Source: Verrucomicrobiota bacterium
GTDB taxonomy: Bacteria > Verrucomicrobiota > Verrucomicrobiia > Verrucomicrobiales > DEV007
NCBI GenBank assembly: GCA_030625775.1
Contig: DAOUQC010000001.1
Location: forward strand, 123,788 to 187,787
Length of the DNA stretch: 64,000 nt
Direction: 5' to 3'
Part shown: positions 19,858 through 28,339 of the stretch, in pieces
Layout of the letters: each line of letters starts with the position of its first letter
How positions within the stretch are numbered: position 1 is the first letter of the stretch
Translations under genes and position numbers: made by a program
The notes under the pieces: model-generated
The model's input: the letters and a program-made list of their open reading frames with translations, nothing else
What the model was told of the DNA's origin: nothing
The model's database searches: none

Positions 19858-21518
19858 TTAGTCTCCATTACGGGTGCGACGATGTGGGAAGCGCGGCTTT
19901 TTTCGTGATGAATGCGGTTGGTCGCAGTGACAGGATTGGCCGGGTATTCGATGGTCTGCGGGCCGCCTGTTTGTGGGTTGCTCTCGTAGAGTGGAGCGCC
20001 GGTGCTGGCGATGGTGATGCGAATGCGGTGGCCCTTGTTGAAAATGACGCTGGTTCGTCCGATGTCATAGGCGACCTTGACCGCTTCGCCGGGTTTCATC
20101 AGGACTTGTTTGTCGAAGCCGTCCCGATAGCGAAGACGGCGCGGGTAGTCCATGATTAACATTGAGCGTCCGTCGGGGTAAACATCGCTGACCCGGACGA
20201 TCACATCGGTGTCCTTGGCCGTGGATGAAAACCACAGTACCACTTTGACCAGACCGGTCCATTCCGTCGGAGCTTTTAGAACTTCGGTGGTGAAGGTGCG
20301 CACTTCAGCCTGTTCTTCGAATTTGCGCGCATCGCGGGCTCCGGGAAAACCGCGTCCGGGAATCTCCATCGGATTAAGGGGATCGCTGATGTAGCTGGTT
20401 GTCGATTTATCAGCTGTCGGTTTGTCCGTATTCAGTCCGCCTTCGGTTTGCAGATAGTAGGGTGTTTTTTTACTCGCTGGTGGCCAGTCTTTTGCCTCGC
20501 GCCATACATTGCCGGGAGCACCGGCTTCCTGCGCAGCACCGATGACGTAATAACGAACCGGTGCTTCTTTTTCCACCCTGTTGTCTTTTCCTTTCAGGTA
20601 GTGGTCAAACCAACGCGTCATGTGGTCCTTTTCCGGCCAGATGGCATTTTCAGGAAAGGTGAGTTCGGCGACTTTGTTGTTTTTGTTCAGGCGGCCGTGC
20701 AGCCAGGGGCCGAGCAGCAGTTGCTGTTGGCTGCGCGACTTTGGTCCGCCGTGGTGCTGTCTGCCTTGAAAGCTCATCACTGATCCCTGGTTCATGAAAT
20801 CATACCAAGAGCCGATGGTGAAACAGGGCACGTTCATTTTGTCGAAGTGCAGAGAGCAATCTTCGTCTTTCCAGTAGTTATCGTAGTTCGGGTGGCTGAA
20901 CCATTCTTTCATCAGGGCTTGGTTGTCAGCTGGATCGCGGCAGACTTTGTCCATGCCCTTGAAGCGTCCAGGGCGGGTGACGCCGCCGATGCGGTAGCCT
21001 TCCTGGAAAAGGCTGAGGCCGGTGTCCACCATGTATTGGCAGACGAGATGAGGTGGAGCAGAAACGGCGAGAAAGTTCTGGGCAAAACCACCCTGGGAAC
21101 TTCCAAAAGTGCCTATTTTCCCAGTGCACCACTTTTGCTTGGCCAGCCATTCGCAGGTGTCGTAGCCATCCTGCAAATCACCCCAGGCCAGAGCGCGGTA
21201 GCCGACCCACTGACCTTCGGATTTCTGCGCTCCGCGGAAGTTCACCATTGCTACTACATAACCTTTTGCGGCTTGTTCGGCTGAATTGAGCTTGGTGCGT
21301 TTGCCTTCAATGGAGGCGTAGCGTTGTTCAAAAATCGCAGGCCACGGGCCTTCGCCTTTGGGAAAATAGAGCCAGGCAGAAAGATGTTTGCCGTCTCTCA
21401 TCGGGATCATGATGTGCTCTTCACGCACATCGCCGAGATCGAGGGATTTGTCCTGGGCGCGAGTGGGGGTGATCGCCGTGAGGCAGAGTAGAGTGGAAAG
21501 GAGGAGGGGGAGTTTCAT
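19854..21518 (-). CDS. CocE/NonD family (peptidase S15-like) alpha/beta hydrolase, secreted
   Basis: IMIPMRDGKHLSAWLYFPKGEGPWPAIFEQ, KIGTFGSSQGGFAQNFLAVSAPPHLVCQ, plus C-terminal jelly-roll domain (RVSDVYPDGRSMLI). Confidence 0.9.
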   Translation of the reverse strand: MKLPLLLSTLLCLTAITPTRAQDKSLDLGDVREEHIMIPMRDGKHLSAWLYFPKGEGPWPAIFEQRYASIEGKRTKLNSAEQAAKGYVVAMVNFRGAQKSEGQWVGYRALAWGDLQDGYDTCEWLAKQKWCTGKIGTFGSSQGGFAQNFLAVSAPPHLVCQYMVDTGLSLFQEGYRIGGVTRPGRFKGMDKVCRDPADNQALMKEWFSHPNYDNYWKDEDCSLHFDKMNVPCFTIGSWYDFMNQGSVMSFQGRQHHGGPKSRSQQQLLLGPWLHGRLNKNNKVAELTFPENAIWPEKDHMTRWFDHYLKGKDNRVEKEAPVRYYVIGAAQEAGAPGNVWREAKDWPPASKKTPYYLQTEGGLNTDKPTADKSTTSYISDPLNPMEIPGRGFPGARDARKFEEQAEVRTFTTEVLKAPTEWTGLVKVVLWFSSTAKDTDVIVRVSDVYPDGRSMLIMDYPRRLRYRDGFDKQVLMKPGEAVKVAYDIGRTSVIFNKGHRIRITIASTGAPLYESNPQTGGPQTIEYPANPVTATNRIHHEKSRASHIVAPVMETK

Positions 21519-21548
21519 GGGGGGAGGGGGAGAATTATGAATGTATTG

Positions 21549-22124
21549 CTAGCGTCGCATGGCGCGGGTGCGGGGGGTGAGAGGGGGGAAGTTGTTGGCC
21601 CAGTAGCGTTCCCAGGGTTCGAAGACGTAACCGGGGTCGCTGTTGATTTGTTCAAAACGAGAGAGCTTGAACTCGGGTAGCATCAAATTAGAGTTGGGGT
21701 CGTAAACGGTGTCACCGGTGAAGCGGCCCCAGAGTTGGTATTCGTAATTGTGGTCAAAGCCGTTGGTATGGCCGGAACCTCTGGCTTCCGGTAAGCGGTC
21801 AGGGGCGAGTTTTTGCGATTCGTTCAACATCACCAATCTGGCCTTTGACCAAGGTTGGTGGGGGCGACGAACGTAACCCCAGAAGCGGGTGCCTTTGGTG
21901 TACCAGCGGCGCCCGATCCAAAAGTCGCCACTGGCTTCGGCGGCAATGCTGGATTCGCGTTCCAATCGGGCGATGCGGATCTGGTCTTCGCTCATGCGGC
22001 GGCGGCCAGATTTGCTTCCTGTTGTTGAGGTGGTGGCACAGGAGACCAGAGTAATGCAGGAGAGAGCCAGCACTACGATCAAGTGGATGTTGATTGGTCT
22101 TTTCAAAATACGGTGGTGATGCAA
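21549..22124 (-). CDS. Hypothetical lipoprotein
   Basis: Lipobox-like VLALSCITLVSCATT near the N-terminus; no domain recognised. Confidence 0.6.
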   Translation of the reverse strand: MHHHRILKRPINIHLIVVLALSCITLVSCATTSTTGSKSGRRRMSEDQIRIARLERESSIAAEASGDFWIGRRWYTKGTRFWGYVRRPHQPWSKARLVMLNESQKLAPDRLPEARGSGHTNGFDHNYEYQLWGRFTGDTVYDPNSNLMLPEFKLSRFEQINSDPGYVFEPWERYWANNFPPLTPRTRAMRR

Positions 22125-22209
22125 TAAGCGTTATCCAAGCCAATCAGCAAGTTGAATGATGGAAGAGAGTTATAACGCTTTAGGTGGATAGGTGTTTAAG
22201 CTGGGAATA

Positions 22210-23205
22210 TTACTTGAACTTTAGAATTTCCTGGTAAATTTCCGCATCCACGTTTCCACCGGTGAGGACTAATCCGATGCGCTTATTTGCCATCTGATCT
22301 TTTTCCTTCAAGAGGGCGGCGAGGGGAAGGGCTGCTGCGCCTTCCGCCACTTGATGGGTGTCGGTGAAATAGTGACACATGGCACTTTGGATTTCCACTT
22401 CGGTGACTTCGACGATGCGGGATACGTGGGTATTGATGATTTCGACGGCGCATGCGTCGGGGATGCGGCAAGAGACACCGTCGGCCATGGTATTGGCTGA
22501 TTCGGTTTCGACGACGTGACCGGCGACAAAAGATTGGGAGTAAGCATTCGCTTGCTCAGCGACAACACCAACGATCTCCGTTTTTTCTTCCAGACCAAGT
22601 GCTTTGCGCGCTGCGATCATGCCGCAGATTCCGGAGCCCAGTCCGATGGGCAGGTAGATGGTAGCGAGATTTTCAGCCGCACGTAGAAATTCCAGTCCGG
22701 CGGTGCCGACTCCATGCACCAGTTTCCAATCAAAGGAAGGCACGAAGTGTAGGTGTTGCTCTTCGGCGAGTTTTTGCGCCTGTTGAAAGGCTTCCGTGAA
22801 GTCGTATCCGTATTCGATCAAATCAGCCCCGTAGGCTTTCATGGCACGATTTTTTTCCATGCTGTTTCCATGTGGAACAACGACAGTGGCGGCCAGCCCT
22901 TTGGCAGCGGCGGCGAAAGCCACACTTTGCCCGTGGTTGCCGCGGGTGGCGGCGATGACCCCTTTCACTTCAGGGTGAGCGGATGACAGCCAGTTCATAT
23001 AGACCAGCCCACCGCGCACTTTAAACGCACCGGTGGGCAAATGGTTTTCGTGTTTCACCCAGACTTCGCAGCCCGCTCTTTCGCTTAGCAGTGGCCAGGA
23101 AATAGCGCTGCTGGTTGTGGGCATAGTTTCCCCGATTACCTGGGCGGCAGTCTGCAAATCATTCAGTGTGATGGGCCATAGGTCGTTCATGGTAGAGGCA
23201 TGCAA
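22210..23205 (-). CDS. Threonine/serine dehydratase (PLP fold type II); start may be 23190
   Basis: VKHENHLPTGAFKVRGGLVYMNWL (PLP Lys region), AATRGNHGQSVAFAAAAKGLAATVVVPHGNS, PIGLGSGICGMIAARKALG, LVLTGGNVD. Confidence 0.9.
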   Translation of the reverse strand: MHASTMNDLWPITLNDLQTAAQVIGETMPTTSSAISWPLLSERAGCEVWVKHENHLPTGAFKVRGGLVYMNWLSSAHPEVKGVIAATRGNHGQSVAFAAAAKGLAATVVVPHGNSMEKNRAMKAYGADLIEYGYDFTEAFQQAQKLAEEQHLHFVPSFDWKLVHGVGTAGLEFLRAAENLATIYLPIGLGSGICGMIAARKALGLEEKTEIVGVVAEQANAYSQSFVAGHVVETESANTMADGVSCRIPDACAVEIINTHVSRIVEVTEVEIQSAMCHYFTDTHQVAEGAAALPLAALLKEKDQMANKRIGLVLTGGNVDAEIYQEILKFK

Positions 23206-23287
23206 ACACAGTTTGGGTCTGATTGCAGTGAGAATCTTATTTTTGGAGATTGCGCCTTTAGCTGCTTTTTTGTATCAGTAATGGTAA

Positions 23288-24088
23288 ATGAGCCAAGCAC
23301 CCGACCCAGCCTCCGAAAGCACATCGATTGAAGTACGTTGTTATTTTGTTCGGGAGCGGAATGTCTTGCTCACCCGGGCAGAATTTTCCGATCTGTTTAC
23401 CGATCACTATCTTCATTTGATGGAAAACGAGATCCGGCATGATCCACAAAACGATCAATTGCTCAAGGATGCCCTGGCAGCACTCACTTTGCATATGGCC
23501 TCCCGCCCTCGTAACGAGACCACGGCATGGACGCTGAATTTCAAGGAACCGGCAGTGAATGTGTTTGCCGCGGGCAGTAGTAAAACAGGCAATGTGGTAG
23601 CCCGATTAACAACCGATAATATAAAAGTGAGCAGTACTAATATGTTTTACTCACAGGTTGTCCGGGACGAAGAAGCGACCCGTCAGAGCACCGTGGTGTT
23701 TGAGGATTATGATGTGTTCAATGCAGTCGAGAATTTTTATTCACAAAGTGAGCAGCGTCCGGCGGCCTATTTCCATATCGATGCGGAAGATATAGTGATG
23801 ATCACAGCCCAACCCGACTGTGATCTCGAATGGTTTGTGAATTTGGATGAAGAGAAGGTCAAAAAAATTGATCAGGAGGAGGAACTCAGTTTGTTGGAAA
23901 CCCGGGTGTATCACTATGGTTGTGGCTGCAGTCTGGATCGGATTTATCCGATCATTGCAGGAATGCCCGAGGCCAGTCTTGCTGAGGTATTTGCCGATGA
24001 AGAGACTGCCAATGCCAATTGCCCGCGCTGCGGTGCCCGCTACCGTATAACCCGCGAAGGTTTGGAAGCTTTTATAAGTTCTCAGTAA
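23288..24088 (+). CDS. hslO: Hsp33-family redox-regulated chaperone
   Basis: VENFYSQSEQRPAAYFHI, then CGC-SLDRIYPIIAGMPEASLAEVFADEETANAN-CPRC: C-X-C-X30-C-X2-C zinc motif of Hsp33. Confidence 0.85.
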   Translation: MSQAPDPASESTSIEVRCYFVRERNVLLTRAEFSDLFTDHYLHLMENEIRHDPQNDQLLKDALAALTLHMASRPRNETTAWTLNFKEPAVNVFAAGSSKTGNVVARLTTDNIKVSSTNMFYSQVVRDEEATRQSTVVFEDYDVFNAVENFYSQSEQRPAAYFHIDAEDIVMITAQPDCDLEWFVNLDEEKVKKIDQEEELSLLETRVYHYGCGCSLDRIYPIIAGMPEASLAEVFADEETANANCPRCGARYRITREGLEAFISSQ

Positions 24089-24219
24089 AACGGGGTTGGA
24101 ACTTCGTCTGCGGGTACTTTTTATTTGTCGGTCGGTTCATAGGCAGGTCTTTCTTTTTACTGTAGCATATGGGGAGTATGCGCAAATCATACCAAAAATA
24201 ACTGACTCTTTACAAGACC

Positions 24220-24294
24220 AAGGAAGATAGGAGGGGCAATCTCTCCATGTTGATTTTTGATCTTCCTTTCCAGTATTGGCAAAAGTGATACTGG
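24220..24294 (+). promoter_or_regulatory. Possible structured leader: two consecutive inverted repeats upstream of the DUF1501 operon
   Basis: AAGGAAGAT (24220-24228)/ATCTTCCTT (24260-24268) and CCAGTAT (24270-24276)/ATACTGG (24288-24294). Confidence 0.35.
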
Positions 24295-24402
24295 ATAAGA
24301 GCTTTATTGCTATTGTGTGTGCTCGAAAGAGAGCAAAAGTGATCAGGCAAGTTGGATTGAAAGCAATGCCAGTCTTGCCAAGCCCTGCCCCTGTTTTTTA
24401 TT

Positions 24403-25785
24403 ATGTTTGATTTTCTTGCTGAAAGCAAAGCCCCTATTTGTGGGGTCGGACGATCCCGTCGTGAGTTTTTACAAATCGGAGCCTTGGGATCCATTGGTTT
24501 GTCACTGCCCCAATATCTGGCGGCCAAGCAGGCGGGGGGGGTGAATAAGGGCAATGATAACAAGGCCTGCATCCTGATTTTTAATCTAGGTGGGCCGAGT
24601 CAGCTTGATTTGTGGGACATGAAGCCGGATGCACCGAGTGAAATTCGTGGACCTTTCAAACCGATTCGCACCAAGGCCCCGGATATCGATATTTCCGAGA
24701 TCCTGCCTTTGCATGCCAAAGTGGCGGACAAATTTTCCCTGGTGCGTTCCTGTCAGCACAGTGGGGCGGCGGTTCACGATGCAGGTTGGCAGATGATGCA
24801 GACCGGTCGTCGTTTCACAGGGGGAGTGGAGACTCCTCATGCAGGAGCGGTGATGAGTTATTTGCGGGGAAGAAAAACCGATCTGCCTCCTTTTGTGGTG
24901 TTGCCAGAATTGATGGGTCGTGGTGGGGGCAATTTGCCTAATGGCCAGGCGGGAGGATTCCTTGGCAAAGCTCACGACCCTTTTGCCTTGATGGCCGACC
25001 CCTCGAAACCTGATTTCAAGGTGCCTGATCTGTTGCCTCCGGACCAGTTTGGGGCCAGTCGCCTGGAGCGCCGCCGCAGCATGCGGGAGATCGTCGATCA
25101 AACGGTGAAAAATTTCGAAGCCAGTGAAGATGCCCGTTTGCTGGATGAAAATTTCCAGTCAGCTTATCGTATCATGACCAGCGTGGAAGCGCGCAGTGCA
25201 TTTGATCTGTCAAAGGAGCCGGAAAAGGTTCGTGAGCGTTATGGCATGAACCGGGTGGGCCAGTGTTTCCTGCTTGCGCGGCGACTGGTGGAAAGCGGGG
25301 TTCGTTTTGTGACGGTGAATACTTTTTTGACGGTGTTCAATGAATTGTCCTGGGATATTCACGGATCAAAACCCTTTGTATCGGTAGCGCAGATGAAGGA
25401 CATGATTGCGCCGATGTATGACAAGGCTTATTCGGCTTTGATCGAAGATCTCTTCCAGCGCGGTATGCTGGATGATACGATGGTGGCGGGGCTGGCAGAG
25501 TTCGGGCGAACACCAAAGGTCAATCCGGCAGGTGGTCGGGATCATTGGCCACAGTGTTTTACGGTGTCTTTTGCCGGTGGCGGGGTGCAGGGAGGGCAGG
25601 TGGTGGGAGCCAGTGATCCGATGGGCGGTTATCCAGCCGAGAGACCTGTCGATCCCGGTGATATTGTAGCGACTATTTTCCGTGGACTGGGTTTGAATCA
25701 CGAAAGTCATTTGCCTGGCCCTGCAGGTCGCCCTTTCCCTCTGGTGGATTTTGGCAAGGAGCCGATTCGTGAACTGTTTGGGTAA
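24403..25785 (+). CDS. DUF1501 domain-containing protein with Tat-like signal
   Basis: SRREFLQIGALGSIGLSLPQYLAA, CILIFNLGGPSQLDLWDMKPDAPSEIRGPFKPIRTK, TMVAGLAEFGRTPKVNPAGGRDHWPQCFTVSFAGGGVQGGQVVGASD. Confidence 0.95.
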   Translation: MFDFLAESKAPICGVGRSRREFLQIGALGSIGLSLPQYLAAKQAGGVNKGNDNKACILIFNLGGPSQLDLWDMKPDAPSEIRGPFKPIRTKAPDIDISEILPLHAKVADKFSLVRSCQHSGAAVHDAGWQMMQTGRRFTGGVETPHAGAVMSYLRGRKTDLPPFVVLPELMGRGGGNLPNGQAGGFLGKAHDPFALMADPSKPDFKVPDLLPPDQFGASRLERRRSMREIVDQTVKNFEASEDARLLDENFQSAYRIMTSVEARSAFDLSKEPEKVRERYGMNRVGQCFLLARRLVESGVRFVTVNTFLTVFNELSWDIHGSKPFVSVAQMKDMIAPMYDKAYSALIEDLFQRGMLDDTMVAGLAEFGRTPKVNPAGGRDHWPQCFTVSFAGGGVQGGQVVGASDPMGGYPAERPVDPGDIVATIFRGLGLNHESHLPGPAGRPFPLVDFGKEPIRELFG

Positions 25786-25804
25786 CTTGTCCAAAAATTC
25801 CGTT

Positions 25805-28327
25805 ATGAGCTATTATTGCAATCGTATTGAAGGCTTTTTTGGGCTTGTCCTTGTTGCTGCGTTGTTGTGCGGTGTTCCCAATCTTCTATCCGCTGACAAA
25901 AAAAGAGAGGCCACGGCTATCGTTGTTCTGCCGGAGAAAAGTGTTCTGACAGGGAGTGAATCATCCCAGCGGCTTATCGTTTTGGATCGTGATGGCGGGC
26001 AATTGCTGGGCGAGGCAAAGGAGCTTCACTATTCATCCAGCAATGAGCAAGTAGCGGCGGTGCTTGATGGAGTGGTGATGCCAAAAGGCAACGGCAGGAC
26101 TACGATCACGGTAAAGGCTGCTGGGGGACGTTCTGCCAAGACGGAAATTGAAGTGAAGGGAATGGAGCTTGTCAGTGAGTGGAGTTTCCGTCGCCATGTG
26201 ATTCCGGTGATATCAAAAGAAGGATGCAACATGGGAGCCTGTCATGGAGCGATTTCGGGTAAGGGTGGTTTCCGTTTGAGCTTGCGTGGCTACGATCCTG
26301 AGACAGATTTTAATCGAATCACCCGGGAAGCCCGGGGGCGCCGGATTGAATTGAGTGATCCTGGGCGCAGCTTGCTGCTTACCAAGGCAAGCACGGCCTT
26401 GAAGCATACCGGTGGACGGTTTATTGATGTGGGATCGCGGGATTACCGGGTTCTCTCCGAATGGATTGCAGCCGGGGCGATGCCGCCACAAGAGATTGAT
26501 GCGCGTCTGGAAAGTCTGGAAATTTTTCCAAAGCTGTCTACGCTGAAAGTGGGTGATTTTCAGAGTATCCTGGTAAGGGCTAATTATACGGATGGGACTC
26601 AGGAGGATGTGACTCGCTGGGCAAAATTCACTTCTTCCAATGAAGCGGTGGTGACCACTGATAAAAACGGGCGCGTCACCATAGTGGGAAATGGTGAGGG
26701 GGCTGTCACTGCCTGGTTCTCAAGTCAGATTGGGCTGGCTCGCTTTTCCTCTCCTTTTCCAAATAAAATTCCGGCGGAGGTGTTCACCCGGGCCGTAAGG
26801 CAGAACTTCATTGATGACCTGGTGCTCGAGCAACTCCAGCGCCTGCACCTGAAGCCTTCACCTCGATCAACTGATGCTGAGTTCATTCGCCGGGTTTATA
26901 TTGATACGGCGGGCATTATTCCTTCACCGGATGAAACGCGAGATTTTCTTGTGGATCGATCACCTGATAAAAGGGGTCGCTTGATTGACCAGTTGCTGGG
27001 GCGTAAGGAAACCGTCGATTACTGGGCTTACCGCTGGTCGGATATGCTGCTGGTCAACGGGCGTCGCTTAAGGCCGGAGTCCGTTAAGGCTTATTATAAG
27101 TGGATACGTGAACGGGTCGCTAACAATACGCCCTGGGACAAAATTGTGCGTGAAGTGATTACGGCCAAGGGGGAAAGTAATGTGAATGGAGCTACCAATT
27201 TTTTCGGAGTCCATCAAGACCCTGAGACGATGGCAGAGAATGTGTCACAAGCCTTTATGAGCCTGTCATTGGCCTGCGCAAAATGCCACGACCACCCGAT
27301 GGACAAGTGGACTAATGATCAGTACTACGCTTTTGCTAATCTCTTTGCCCGGGTGCGAGCCAAAGGGTGGGGCGGAGACGCTCGCAATGGGGATGGCAAG
27401 CGCACGATTTATGTCGAACCCAGAGGTGATTTGATTCAACCGCGAACCGGAAAGCCGCAACCCGCGGCTCCGTTGGATGCAGAGCCTGTATCACAGGGAG
27501 ACCCTGGTGATCGCCGGGTGCATCTTGCCAATTGGCTGACTTCTCCAGACAACAAACATTTCAGCCGGTCGATCACCAACCGCATCTGGGCAAACTACTT
27601 TGGCCGCGGCTTGGTCGATCCGGTTGATGATTTGCGCTCTTCAAATCCTGCCAGCAATGAAGCATTGCTGGAGGCCTTGTCGGATTATCTGGTAGAACAA
27701 AAATTCGATCAAAAAGCTCTGATGCGCCTGATCCTGCAGAGTGAAACTTATCAGCGCAGCAGTGAGGCACTTTATGAGAATCGCGATGAAGATCGTTTTT
27801 TTTCCAGACAATATCCGCGGCGACTGATGGCTGAAGTTTTGCATGACGCCGTAGTGAGTGTCACCGGGGTACCCAGTGACTTTAATGCAGTTGCTTTGAG
27901 GGATGGAAGTACCCAGAAGACCGATTTTTACCCAAAAGGCACACGGGCTCTGGAACTTTATGATTCTGCTGTGGAATCATATTTTTTAAAAACCTTTGGT
28001 CGCAATGAACGTGAGCTAGCTTGCGAATGTGAACGATCCAATCAGCCAAGCCTTATCCAGGTGCTGCATGTGTCGAACGGGAATACCATCAACGACAAGT
28101 TGAGTGATAAAAGCTCTGTGGTGGATCATTTGTTGAAGGAGAATATGAGCGATGCGCAATTGGTGGAAGAGGTCTACTTGCTGTGTTTGTCGAGGATGCC
28201 TGAAAAAGGAGAACTGGAACGTTTTGTGAAAATACTGTCAGCGGTAAAAGCAGATGAGAAGAAGGATGCACTCGAGGATTTGTTCTGGGCAGTCATGACC
28301 AGTCGGGAGTTTTTGTTTCAGCATTAA
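25805..28327 (+). CDS. DUF1549/DUF1553 domain-containing protein with Ig-like (BIG2-type) repeats
   Basis: AKCHDHPMDKWTNDQYYAFANLFARV, LANWLTSPDNKHFSRSITNRIWANYFGRGLVDPVDDLRSSNPASNEALLEALSDYLV, LHVSNGNTINDKLSD. Confidence 0.95.
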   Translation: MSYYCNRIEGFFGLVLVAALLCGVPNLLSADKKREATAIVVLPEKSVLTGSESSQRLIVLDRDGGQLLGEAKELHYSSSNEQVAAVLDGVVMPKGNGRTTITVKAAGGRSAKTEIEVKGMELVSEWSFRRHVIPVISKEGCNMGACHGAISGKGGFRLSLRGYDPETDFNRITREARGRRIELSDPGRSLLLTKASTALKHTGGRFIDVGSRDYRVLSEWIAAGAMPPQEIDARLESLEIFPKLSTLKVGDFQSILVRANYTDGTQEDVTRWAKFTSSNEAVVTTDKNGRVTIVGNGEGAVTAWFSSQIGLARFSSPFPNKIPAEVFTRAVRQNFIDDLVLEQLQRLHLKPSPRSTDAEFIRRVYIDTAGIIPSPDETRDFLVDRSPDKRGRLIDQLLGRKETVDYWAYRWSDMLLVNGRRLRPESVKAYYKWIRERVANNTPWDKIVREVITAKGESNVNGATNFFGVHQDPETMAENVSQAFMSLSLACAKCHDHPMDKWTNDQYYAFANLFARVRAKGWGGDARNGDGKRTIYVEPRGDLIQPRTGKPQPAAPLDAEPVSQGDPGDRRVHLANWLTSPDNKHFSRSITNRIWANYFGRGLVDPVDDLRSSNPASNEALLEALSDYLVEQKFDQKALMRLILQSETYQRSSEALYENRDEDRFFSRQYPRRLMAEVLHDAVVSVTGVPSDFNAVALRDGSTQKTDFYPKGTRALELYDSAVESYFLKTFGRNERELACECERSNQPSLIQVLHVSNGNTINDKLSDKSSVVDHLLKENMSDAQLVEEVYLLCLSRMPEKGELERFVKILSAVKADEKKDALEDLFWAVMTSREFLFQH

Positions 28328-28339
28328 GTGGAGTTTTTT

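Noticed and set aside
24533-24541. G8 homopolymer inside the DUF1501 gene
   Set aside because: Possible slippage site, but located within a conserved post-signal linker, and the frame is intact; weaker case than the C9 tract at 37053.
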